Shown here: piece by piece, positions 1-5,669 of the stretch
How positions within the stretch are numbered: position 1 is the stretch's first letter
How the letters are laid out: each line of letters starts with the position of its first letter
Source: Gammaproteobacteria bacterium
GTDB taxonomy: Bacteria > Pseudomonadota > Gammaproteobacteria > GCA-001735895
Length of the DNA: 6,162 nucleotides
Direction of reading: 5' to 3'
Assembly: GCA_029864065.1 (NCBI GenBank)
Contig: JAOTUD010000191.1
Span: 1-6,162 of the forward strand
The notes under the pieces: model-generated
Database searches by the model: none
Told to the model about the DNA's origin: nothing
Seen by the model: the letters and a program-made list of their open reading frames with translations, nothing else
Made by a program: the position numbers and the translations under genes

Positions 1-1
1 G

Positions 2-2092
2 CCGAACCGGTTGAACGTGCTGGTCGAGGGCGAGTCCCTGCTCAACGACGCCACCGCAATCGTGACCTTTTCGATACTGCTCGGCATCGCCGTCGAGGGC
101 GGCGGCATCGGCTGGTCGGACGCGGATAACATACTGCTGGATTTTCTGCGCGTATTCATCGGCGGCGCGCTATTCGGCGCCCTGCTCGGTTTCGTCGTCT
201 GCGAACTCCTGTATCGCATGGGTAGCGGCCTGCCGGTAATTCTGACGTCGTCGGTCATCATCGCCTACGCCAGCTTCATCATCGCCGAACACAGTTTCCA
301 CGTTTCCGGGATCATGGCGGTGGTCGGATCGGCGCTCGCGTTGCGGCGCTTTGGCGTCACGCGGTTCCGCCAGGACACGACCCACGCCATCAGTGAAATC
401 TGGGAAGTCCTCGCGCTGTCCTGCAACTCGGTGCTGTTCCTGCTGGTGGGTTTATCGGTTAGCGTCGGCGCGCTGTTCGACCAGCTCGGGCCGATACTGA
501 TTGCCCTCGGCCTGGTGCTGAGCGCACGCGCGTTATCGGTTTACAGCCTGGTTCCGCTGGCGGTGAAATGGTTCCGCCTGCCGCCGATCAGTTTCGGAGA
601 GCGCCACATCATGTGGTGGGGTGGCCTCAAGGGAGGTCTCGCGATTGCCGTGGTGTTGTCGATCCCGAGCGACCTGCCGGAACGCCAGATGCTGTTCGAG
701 ATAACCCTCGGTATCGTGCTGTTCACGCTGCTGTTCAGCGCGCCGACGATCCGTCCGCTGATGCACCTGCTCGGGCTGAACAGGATATCGCGCGGCGAAA
801 GCCTCGAGTATCGAAACTCGTTGCACGGCGCCGAAATAAAGTCCGCGCAATACCTGTCGGGCCTGACCGAGAGCAAGGTTATTCCGCGTACCGCGGTTGC
901 GGCGCTGCGCGACCGGGTTCACCAGACGTTTTCCAGCGGGGTCGAGGACGATGAAAAAATCGCGCACCAGGACGACGAGTATTTCGCCGAGTTTCGCGCC
1001 TATCGGGTGGAGCGGGAATCCCTGAAGTCATTGTACGAGACCGGCGTGATCAGCCAGTATGTGTATCTCGACATGAACCATGACCTCGATTCGGTGCAGG
1101 AAGCGCTGCGCCTCGGGATTGCCCGGCTAGGCGAGCCGGGCAGCCGGCAAAGCCTGTTCCAGCGGCTCGAGGAGGCGCTGCTCGGCCGTATCCGGGAAAA
1201 ATCCCGCCTCGCACGAATCCTGTCACGCTACCAGGAGCTGCGCACGGTGCAGCGTATACAGCGCAACCTCGCCCATACCCTGTTGTGCGACGACGCCATC
1301 TCGATGCTCGGCGAGCAGCAGGATTTGCTGGAAGACATCAGGGACAAGGTGATAGCCGCCTACAGGCAGCGCAAGAAATACTATCGCAGGCAACTGAAGC
1401 AAATCAGGAAATACTTTCCCGACTTCTATTTCGAGTACGTCGAACGACTGACGACGCGCGCCATGATCAACAGCGGCTGGAACCAGGTTCAGGCCGAATT
1501 TCATCACGGCGATCTTGGCGCCAAGGGCTTCAACCTGATTCGGGACAAGGTCGCACGGGTGCTGCACGAAATCGACGCTTTACCGCTCGTCTTCTCGACT
1601 ACGGTCAGTACGATTTCCGAGTATCTCGAGGACATCGACCTGTTCAACGAATTAAACGAAAAGGACTTCGCATACCTGGAGCAGAACGCCTCGCTCGTGA
1701 CCTACCTGGCCGGAGATACGATCATGGGCCGCTTCGAAAAGGGCGACGACTTCTACGTGCTGGTCGACGGCATTGCGACCGTCTGGATCAGGGATGCCTT
1801 CAGCCGCGACCACTGCATGGCCGAGTTCCAGAAGGGAGACTTCATGGGCGAATCGGCGCTGCTGGCAAGGCAGAAAAACCGCAAACACGAGAGATCCGCG
1901 ACCGTGAAGGCCGAGACGCCCTGCACGCTGGTCAGGATCGCGCCGGACTCGATGACGACAATCCTGTGGCGCTACCCGAAGATGCTGAAATTCATACGCG
2001 AAACAAACGAGACCAGGGTAAGCGTCGTTCCGAAAAGTACCGACAAGCTACGCGTCTACAAGCACGAGCACAGGCCCGCACCGAAAAAATGA
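2..2092 (+). CDS. CPA1-type Na+(K+)/H+ antiporter with C-terminal cyclic-nucleotide-binding-like domain (5' end outside window)
   Basis: Inner-membrane monovalent cation/proton exchanger. The frame is open to the left edge (codons P-N-R precede the TTG at 11), so the true start and first membrane helices lie outside the window. Residues here are counted from that TTG. The CPA1 signature VEGESLLNDA is at residues 4-14 with the Asn-Asp pair at 12-13. Hydrophobic helices follow at about 15-30, 43-66, 74-92, 98-111, 131-152, 158-185, 203-220 and 229-253. They include the family motifs EIWEVLALSCNSVLFLLVGL (129-148) and WWGGLKGGLA (202-211). Residues about 270-530 form a charged, helical cytoplasmic region. 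About 535-665 resembles a cNMP-binding beta-barrel: F-x-x-G-D at the barrel turns, a phosphate-cassette-like G613-E614-S-A-L-L, then R628-S-A-T. This architecture is shared with plant SOS1 and some bacterial NhaP-like proteins. The gene ends 259 bp before the next, and I see no clear terminator. Family assignment is firm; the ion and ligand are unknown. Confidence 0.93.
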   Translation, partial: PNRLNVLVEGESLLNDATAIVTFSILLGIAVEGGGIGWSDADNILLDFLRVFIGGALFGALLGFVVCELLYRMGSGLPVILTSSVIIAYASFIIAEHSFHVSGIMAVVGSALALRRFGVTRFRQDTTHAISEIWEVLALSCNSVLFLLVGLSVSVGALFDQLGPILIALGLVLSARALSVYSLVPLAVKWFRLPPISFGERHIMWWGGLKGGLAIAVVLSIPSDLPERQMLFEITLGIVLFTLLFSAPTIRPLMHLLGLNRISRGESLEYRNSLHGAEIKSAQYLSGLTESKVIPRTAVAALRDRVHQTFSSGVEDDEKIAHQDDEYFAEFRAYRVERESLKSLYETGVISQYVYLDMNHDLDSVQEALRLGIARLGEPGSRQSLFQRLEEALLGRIREKSRLARILSRYQELRTVQRIQRNLAHTLLCDDAISMLGEQQDLLEDIRDKVIAAYRQRKKYYRRQLKQIRKYFPDFYFEYVERLTTRAMINSGWNQVQAEFHHGDLGAKGFNLIRDKVARVLHEIDALPLVFSTTVSTISEYLEDIDLFNELNEKDFAYLEQNASLVTYLAGDTIMGRFEKGDDFYVLVDGIATVWIRDAFSRDHCMAEFQKGDFMGESALLARQKNRKHERSATVKAETPCTLVRIAPDSMTTILWRYPKMLKFIRETNETRVSVVPKSTDKLRVYKHEHRPAPKK

Positions 2093-2094
2093 AA

Positions 2095-2190
2095 CAGGGT
2101 CATAACGATGGCACGCCCACCGCCGGCGCATGCGACGAAATGTCATGTAACTATTCCGGGGACACATTACTTAATTCTGTGACACCCCTG
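2095..2190 (+). repeat. Possible remnant of a REP-associated (RAYT / Y1 transposase) element
   Basis: An ATG at 2108, preceded by AGGG at 2096-2099, opens a 24-codon frame beginning MARPP and ending at a TGA at 2180-2182. MARP(P/L)R is a common opening of REP-associated tyrosine transposases, but the similarity stops almost at once. Downstream, GGGGACACA (2158-2166) and TGTGACACCCC (2178-2188) form an imperfect inverted repeat around TTACTTAATTC. From memory, GGGGACACATTACT-type sequences recur near such transposases in gammaproteobacteria. The simplest reading is a scar left after most of a transposase gene was lost. No functional protein is proposed. The resemblance rests on short matches and recollection, so confidence is low. 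Confidence 0.3.
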
Positions 2191-2337
2191 CAACGCGGCA
2201 ATTCGGCCCCGCGGCCGGCCCGTCGCAAAGATGCTGGTCGTTGCCGGGGACCGCTATAAATAACGGTGTCCTTGCGAAATGTGATTATACTCCCGTTAAT
2301 CTTCGCATCGTTTTTCGATAAAACCGACCCTATCGCC

Positions 2338-2345
2338 AAGGAGAG
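2338..2345 (+). promoter_or_regulatory. Shine-Dalgarno of the amidotransferase gene
   Basis: AAGGAGAG lies 6 nt before the ATG at 2352. It is a near-consensus ribosome-binding site and fixes the start so that the catalytic cysteine is residue 2, as class II amidotransferases require. Confidence 0.85.
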
Positions 2346-2351
2346 TATCCT

Positions 2352-3194
2352 ATGTGTCGCTGGCTGGCTTACTCGGGGGGCGCCATTCCGCTCGCCGCGC
2401 TGATATTCAATACCCGGCACTCGCTGATCGACCAGAGCCTGTCATCCCATTTCAGCACCCAGACGACCAACGGGGACGGCTTCGGGGTCGGCTGGTACGA
2501 CGGCCTCCAAACGCCCGGGCTCTACAAGCACACGCAACCGGCCTGGAACGACGCCAATTTTCACGACCTGTGCACCCACATCCGCTCGCCGTTGTTCATG
2601 GCCCACGTGCGCGCGTCGACCGGCACTGCCGTACAGCACTCGAACAGCCACCCGTTTCGCTACGGTCCCCTACTGCTCGTGCACAACGGAGCGATTCGCG
2701 ACTATCAGCGGCTGCGACGCCGCCTGACGCTGGCGCTCGACGACGCGTATTTCCGCGAAATTACCGGCAGCACCGACTCCGAGCTGATGTTCCTGCTGGC
2801 GCTGCAGTACGGCATGGCCGACGACGTCTACGGGGGCGTGGCGCGCATGGCCGGCTTTGTCGAAAAAGTCGGTCTGGAAGCCGGCGTCGAGCATCCGATG
2901 CAAATGACCCTTGGCATCAGCGACGGCCGCAAGCTTCACGCGGTGCGTTATTCCAGCGAGGGCACTACGCGAACCCTGTTTTACAGCCGTGACGTAAAGG
3001 CGTTGCGGGAGGAACTTGGCCCGCAGCAGCGCTCCCTGGCGAAACAGCTCACCGATACCGCGCGCTGCGTGGTCTCCGAGCCCCTGTCCGAGCTCAAGTC
3101 GCTATGGGAACCGATCCCGGAAGCCACTTTCGTCACCATCGAAGATGGTCACGTGGAAAGCCGACCCTTCGCACCGCTCAGGGATCCGGGATAA
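2352..3194 (+). CDS. Class II glutamine amidotransferase, YafJ/EgtC-like
   Basis: A 280-residue single-domain cytoplasmic Ntn-type glutamine amidohydrolase. The start MCRWLAYSGG puts the nucleophile Cys at position 2, exposed once Met is removed. Other family motifs are in order: NGDGFGVGWY (40-49), AHVRAST (84-90, with the substrate-binding Arg), NSHPF (98-102), VHNGAI (110-115), GSTDSELMFL (139-148) and VVSEPLSE (240-247). Length and motifs match YafJ/EgtC proteins, which lack a fused synthase domain. EgtC itself removes the gamma-glutamyl group from an ergothioneine precursor, but no egtB or egtD gene is seen here, so that substrate should not be assumed. A gamma-glutamyl amide hydrolase of unknown substrate is the safe call. 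It has its own leader after a 259-bp gap and appears monocistronic, because the next gene converges on it 37 bp downstream. Confidence 0.92.
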   Translation: MCRWLAYSGGAIPLAALIFNTRHSLIDQSLSSHFSTQTTNGDGFGVGWYDGLQTPGLYKHTQPAWNDANFHDLCTHIRSPLFMAHVRASTGTAVQHSNSHPFRYGPLLLVHNGAIRDYQRLRRRLTLALDDAYFREITGSTDSELMFLLALQYGMADDVYGGVARMAGFVEKVGLEAGVEHPMQMTLGISDGRKLHAVRYSSEGTTRTLFYSRDVKALREELGPQQRSLAKQLTDTARCVVSEPLSELKSLWEPIPEATFVTIEDGHVESRPFAPLRDPG

Positions 3195-3231
3195 CTATAG
3201 CGGCATGGCCCGATTTTGTTCTGCAAAAAGC

Positions 3232-3891
3232 TTAGTCAGCCAGCTCGAGTTTCAGGCCGGTAATCAATGTCGTATATTTCGACGCGCTGTCGTCGCCGTC
3301 GATCGACAGCCATATGGCGATCACCTGCTCGGGCTGGTCGAGGGTATAACTGAGTTCGAAGTCGCCGGACTTGTTTAACAGCCAGACGTTTTGTTCGTAC
3401 ATGATTTCCGACAGGGGATGCTGACGCTGCCGGCCGAGCAATGCCTCGCTCTGCACGGCGTTCAAAAACTGGATCCTGTCGACGCCGCTGCCCTTCGGAG
3501 CCAGTTCGAACAGGGTTTTCACCCAGCGCGCGCTGAATATGCGCTGGAACGCGTTCAGGGTTTTATCGCCGGCGATAACGAGCCCCACCTTGAGGCAATA
3601 ATCGTCGCCGCCCTTCAGGCCCTGCGTCACCCCGGACAACGCCAGCAGGTTGCTGAGCCTGCCCGTCACCTCGACCTTGCGAATCCATCGTGGTCCGTCC
3701 AGCGGGTAGATGACAGGGCTCGCCGAGCTGTCGACACTAACCTGCATTCCCTGCTCGGTAAAGCTGACCTCGTTGGGTTTGAGGCTGGAATATTGCAGTA
3801 GCTGCCAGGCGCCCGGCTGATGCAGCGGCAACGCGATGACGCCAGCCAGCGCCCATGATCTGATCTTCTGCAAGTGGATTTTCCGCAACAA
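3232..3891 (-). CDS. Conserved-looking protein of unknown function, probably exported or membrane-anchored, TTG start
   Basis: Not recognised as a named family. The frame stays open far upstream into the next gene, but there it is Ser/Arg/Pro-rich and out of frame with that gene, so that part is a shadow. Sensible sequence begins near LRKIHLQKIRSW. No ATG or GTG is available there, and tandem TTG codons (3891-3889 and 3888-3886) are the best starts, giving about 218-219 residues. Basic residues followed by a short hydrophobic run (WALAGVIALPL) suggest a weak signal peptide or anchor. The body has alternating beta-type patterns, with GGDDYCLKVGLVIAGDKTL, an Arg-x-His-Pro-Leu-Ser stretch (QRQHPLSEIMYEQ) and WLSIDGDDSASKY near the C-terminus. 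Clusters of Asp in loops hint at a beta-sandwich but prove nothing. It lies 106 bp below the preceding gene on the same strand and ends convergent to the amidotransferase. The CDS is fairly sure; start and function are uncertain. Confidence 0.7.
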   Translation of the reverse strand: MLRKIHLQKIRSWALAGVIALPLHQPGAWQLLQYSSLKPNEVSFTEQGMQVSVDSSASPVIYPLDGPRWIRKVEVTGRLSNLLALSGVTQGLKGGDDYCLKVGLVIAGDKTLNAFQRIFSARWVKTLFELAPKGSGVDRIQFLNAVQSEALLGRQRQHPLSEIMYEQNVWLLNKSGDFELSYTLDQPEQVIAIWLSIDGDDSASKYTTLITGLKLELAD

Positions 3892-3898
3892 TACCTGG

Positions 3899-3929
3899 TC
3901 TATACTTACTACAACGGTAACCGGATCAA
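3899..3929 (-). promoter_or_regulatory. Weak candidate promoter for the unknown gene ending at 3232
   Basis: On the minus strand, TTGATC (3929-3924) and TATAGA (3904-3899) resemble -35 and -10 boxes, but the spacer is 19 bp, longer than ideal. The palindrome CGGTTACCG (3923-3915) sits in the spacer, where a repressor could act. Transcription would start almost at the TTG start codon, leaving little or no leader, which argues for caution. Confidence 0.2.
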
Positions 3930-4001
3930 TGGATGGCGGAGACCGATCGTCGCAAGGATATCCCAACTCACCCCGGGACTTACTTGTCGATAACCGATCA
4001 A
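3915..4001. repeat. Degenerate direct-repeat pair between the two unknown genes
   Basis: CGGTAACCGGATCAA (3915-3929) and CGATAACCGATCAA (3988-4001) are near copies differing by one base and one insertion, 58 bp apart on the plus strand. The first contains the 9-bp palindrome CGGTAACCG. The second covers the stop codon of the small exported protein. They could be paired binding sites for a regulator of the downstream gene; chance similarity is possible. Confidence 0.35.
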
Positions 4002-4507
4002 TTGGCTTTGCTGTCCTGCGGTTCCTCGGAGTACTGGACAAAAATGGTTTCGAAACCGTCCGGGCACTCGACGCCGACGCCTTCGGCGCAGGGTTCGTCA
4101 AAACTGATCCACAGCTCTCCGTCCGCGAGTTCCCACTTGACGAAGTAGCTGCCGGTGCGGGCAAACGCCGGCTGACCCGATTTGTGCTTCGGGTCGACGA
4201 CGGCGAGGTACTGCGAGTGCGCACCGACGTTGCAGGTTACGATCAGCAGCCCGTCGGGGTTCGAGGCCGGTTTGACCACTTCCAGGCTGGCGCCATTCCC
4301 GGGCACCCCGCTCTCGAGCGCATTGGTCAGGTCGCAGCTGAAATCGAATATGCCGACCAGGTCGCGCTGGCGATAAATCGCCACCCGGCTCTCGTCCAGC
4401 CCGGCGGATACCACGTGCCACGACCAATCAGCCCCGGAATCGTGATGCGCGCCGGCGTTGGCGCTCAGCACCAGTAGCAGCAACGCGATGCGGCGGTATC
4501 GGTTCAT
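3998..4507 (-). CDS. Small exported protein of unknown function, translationally coupled to the deiminase
   Basis: 169 residues. The N-terminus MNRYRRIALLLLVLSANAGA is a classic Sec signal peptide (basic n-region, Leu-rich core, small residues before a likely cleavage near Ala20), so the mature protein of about 149 residues should be periplasmic or secreted. The mature part begins HHDSGADWSWHV and has four cysteines (58, 92, 140, 148), enough for two disulfides. The rest is rich in alternating hydrophobics typical of beta structure. I do not recognise the family. The start ATG (4507-4505) overlaps the TGA of the deiminase gene (4506-4504) as ATGA, and no good Shine-Dalgarno is visible, so it is probably made by ribosomes finishing the deiminase. 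A longer open frame upstream of this ATG is Arg-rich shadow inside the deiminase gene. CDS and export are well supported; function is unknown. Confidence 0.8.
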   Translation of the reverse strand: MNRYRRIALLLLVLSANAGAHHDSGADWSWHVVSAGLDESRVAIYRQRDLVGIFDFSCDLTNALESGVPGNGASLEVVKPASNPDGLLIVTCNVGAHSQYLAVVDPKHKSGQPAFARTGSYFVKWELADGELWISFDEPCAEGVGVECPDGFETIFVQYSEEPQDSKAN

Positions 4508-5544
4508 AGCGCCGGTTGATCGTTGCTGTGGCAATGCACGCCGCCGCCGTCGTACCAGGATTCGAGAATCGGGATCACGTAAACGTCGCGTCCCGGAAAA
4601 TAGCCTTCGATGCGTTGCTTCGCGGCGGCGTCGAAAACCTCGTCGTCGAAGCCGCCGGCGATGACGAAACCGTTGCCGACCAGCCAGTTCAGGTACTTGG
4701 TATTGAAAACCCTGTCTCGGAATTTCACCTGCCCGAGTATCGGATCGCGGATCAGGTTGAATCCCGCCGCGGCGATGGTCGCGGCGGCGTTGTCGTAAAG
4801 CGATCCGGCATCGCCGTCGCCGGGGCGGCAGCGAGAATTCCCGGTGCACTGCGCAACCACGACCGTGTCGGGGCTGATGAAGCGCGCAAACCCGTCGATA
4901 TGCCCGCGGGTCAGTTCGCCGGCTGCATAGCCTTCGACCATGACCACGCGCGATACGCCGAAATAATGTTTCAGATCTTTCTCGGCCTGCCCGCGCGTAT
5001 AGCCCGGGTTACGCGCCGGATCTCCGAACGTGCTCCAGTTCAGCAGCACGGCGTCGACGCCGTTGAACTCGAGGTTGCCGCGCTCGTGCACGATGTCGAC
5101 GACTTCGACGGGAATGCCGAGGCGCTCACCGATCAGCGACGGCACGCGGTTATCCTGCTCGTAGGGTATGTGGCTGCCGAAAGCCCCGCCCCAGGCGTTG
5201 AATCCCCAGTTCTGGATATGCAGCTCGTCGTTTTCGACGACGTAGACGGGTCCATTGTCGCGCATCCAGGCGCTGTCGTTCGGCATCGATATCCACTCGA
5301 TATTGTCGTGCTCGGGGTCGGCGCCGACATCCTCGATAGCCCGCCCGGCCTGGCCGCGATCCGATACCGAATCGAACAGGATGTTGAGCTTCTGGTAGCG
5401 GCTGATAATCGCCGCCATTTGCGCGAAAGCGGGCTGGAACATGCGCTCGAAATCGCTCGGCCACTGCAGCCATACGGCTGCCTGTGGTTCCCATTCGGCG
5501 GGAACGCGTTTTCGCAGGGGTGTTTGCTCGGCACTAGCCCGCAT
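4504..5544 (-). CDS. Agmatine deiminase / bacterial peptidylarginine deiminase-family enzyme
   Basis: 346 residues, the usual length of the family, which hydrolyses guanidino groups. Agmatine deiminase turns agmatine into N-carbamoylputrescine and ammonia. Family motifs are in order: PAEWEPQAAVWLQWP (15-29), NDSAWMRDNGPVYVV (89-103, with Trp93 and Asp96), HERGNLEFNGVDAVLLN (153-169), TRGHIDGFARF (212-222, with His215 and Asp217) and YDGGGVHCHSNDQPAL (331-346) with the catalytic Cys338. The usual GG in the third motif is RG here and the usual D-x-D/N-G-H is T-R-G-H, so the exact guanidine substrate is uncertain. No signal peptide is seen, so it should be cytoplasmic. No N-carbamoylputrescine amidase gene is in the window. 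The start is forced: an in-frame TGA lies at 5550-5548, and the next Met is residue 35. The start lies inside a long inverted repeat (see leader). The next gene overlaps by ATGA. Confidence 0.9.
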   Translation of the reverse strand: MRASAEQTPLRKRVPAEWEPQAAVWLQWPSDFERMFQPAFAQMAAIISRYQKLNILFDSVSDRGQAGRAIEDVGADPEHDNIEWISMPNDSAWMRDNGPVYVVENDELHIQNWGFNAWGGAFGSHIPYEQDNRVPSLIGERLGIPVEVVDIVHERGNLEFNGVDAVLLNWSTFGDPARNPGYTRGQAEKDLKHYFGVSRVVMVEGYAAGELTRGHIDGFARFISPDTVVVAQCTGNSRCRPGDGDAGSLYDNAAATIAAAGFNLIRDPILGQVKFRDRVFNTKYLNWLVGNGFVIAGGFDDEVFDAAAKQRIEGYFPGRDVYVIPILESWYDGGGVHCHSNDQPAL

Positions 5545-5605
5545 ATCTCACCGTTTTGCGGCGACCGCAGCAAGAAATCGATGAGATATGCGGGTTAAAG
5601 CTCAT
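5534..5605 (-). CDS. Possible 23-codon leader peptide overlapping the deiminase start
   Basis: ATG at 5605-5603 opens a 23-codon frame that begins MSFNPH and ends GRRKTVRYAG at the TAG 5536-5534. It overlaps the first 11 nt of the deiminase gene in another frame. It runs through both arms and the loop of the inverted repeat and contains two adjacent Arg codons plus a third Arg near its end, which is notable ahead of a guanidine-hydrolysing enzyme. The weakness is that no convincing Shine-Dalgarno precedes it. The ATG is also part of the palindrome at 5600-5612, and the frame is the tail of a longer shadow frame. Translation is unproven. Confidence 0.2.
   Translation of the reverse strand: MSFNPHISSISCCGRRKTVRYAG
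5538..5594 (-). promoter_or_regulatory. Perfect 13-bp inverted repeat sequestering the deiminase start codon
   Basis: CCCGCATATCTCA (5538-5550) and TGAGATATGCGGG (5582-5594) are exact reverse complements separated by 31 bp. The loop holds a smaller hairpin, TGCGG-CGA-CCGCA (5557-5569). In the leftward mRNA the second arm contains the deiminase ATG (5544-5542) and most of its ribosome-binding site GGTGAG (5552-5547, only 2 nt from the ATG). The folded RNA should therefore block initiation. A role in translational control is inferred. A DNA-binding site is less likely with so wide a gap, and an intrinsic terminator is unlikely because no T-run follows. Confidence 0.6.
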
Positions 5606-5635
5606 GATGAGCGCTATTGTCGGCAATAACCCCGC
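5590..5635 (-). promoter_or_regulatory. Alternative pairing partner of the start-sequestering hairpin
   Basis: GCGGGTTA (5590-5597) is complementary to TAACCCCGC (5627-5635) apart from one bulged base. It overlaps 5 bp of the 5582-5594 arm, so this stem and the start-blocking stem exclude each other. The enclosed loop contains the 13-bp interrupted palindrome GCTCAT-G-ATGAGC (5600-5612). The arrangement resembles an attenuator or anti-sequestration switch, but the 8-bp bulged stem is clearly weaker than the 13-bp one. Confidence 0.35.
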
Positions 5636-5653
5636 AAATGCAAATCCTGAATT

Positions 5654-5665
5654 AGCCTGCAGGCT
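5654..5665. repeat. 12-bp perfect palindrome after the methyltransferase stop codon
   Basis: AGCCTGCAGGCT lies 4 bp beyond the methyltransferase TGA (5672-5670). As RNA it gives only a 4-bp stem and TGCA loop, and no T-run follows, so it is at best a weak processing or pause signal. As DNA it could be a dimeric protein site. Confidence 0.3.
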
Positions 5666-5669
5666 GTTC

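Larger units (their letters stand above)
2093..2351. other. Intergenic region between antiporter and amidotransferase genes
   Basis: This 259-bp gap has no convincing gene. Its first third holds a REP/RAYT-like sequence (separate entry). The middle (about 2191-2255) is very GC-rich, with short self-complementary pieces such as GGCCGGCC but no hairpin followed by a T-run. The last third is AT-richer and is the likely promoter region of the amidotransferase. TATACT at 2286-2291 would make a plausible -10 box about 60 bp before the start codon, but no good -35 sits 16-18 bp upstream. Two short inverted pairs, TAACGG/CCGTTA (2261/2293) and TGCGAA/TTCGCA (2273/2302), flank this box and could be operator halves. 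They could also be chance. Confidence 0.4.

Noticed and set aside
2191..2255. Intrinsic terminator for the antiporter gene
   Set aside because: GC-rich self-complementary pieces exist, but there is no single stable stem with a following T-run.
1285..2259. 324-codon plus-strand frame overlapping the antiporter gene
   Set aside because: It is Arg/Gly-rich low-complexity translation in a second frame of a clear antiporter gene, typical of GC-rich shadows.
3195..3231. Bidirectional terminator between the convergent genes
   Set aside because: The 37-bp gap has T- and A-runs (ATTTTGTT, CAAAAAG) but no convincing stem beside them.
3836..4477. 213-codon plus-strand frame opposite the small exported protein
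   Set aside because: The minus strand gives a signal peptide, coupled start and sensible composition; the plus frame shows none of these.
5538..5594. Reading the 13-bp inverted repeat as an intrinsic terminator or transposon ends
   Set aside because: No T-tract follows on either strand, the loop is long, the repeat includes the start codon of a conserved gene, and there is no transposase or target duplication.
4516..5598. 360-codon plus-strand frame antisense to the deiminase
   Set aside because: The opposite strand encodes a complete deiminase with all family motifs. The antisense frame has no recognisable motifs and arises from codon bias.
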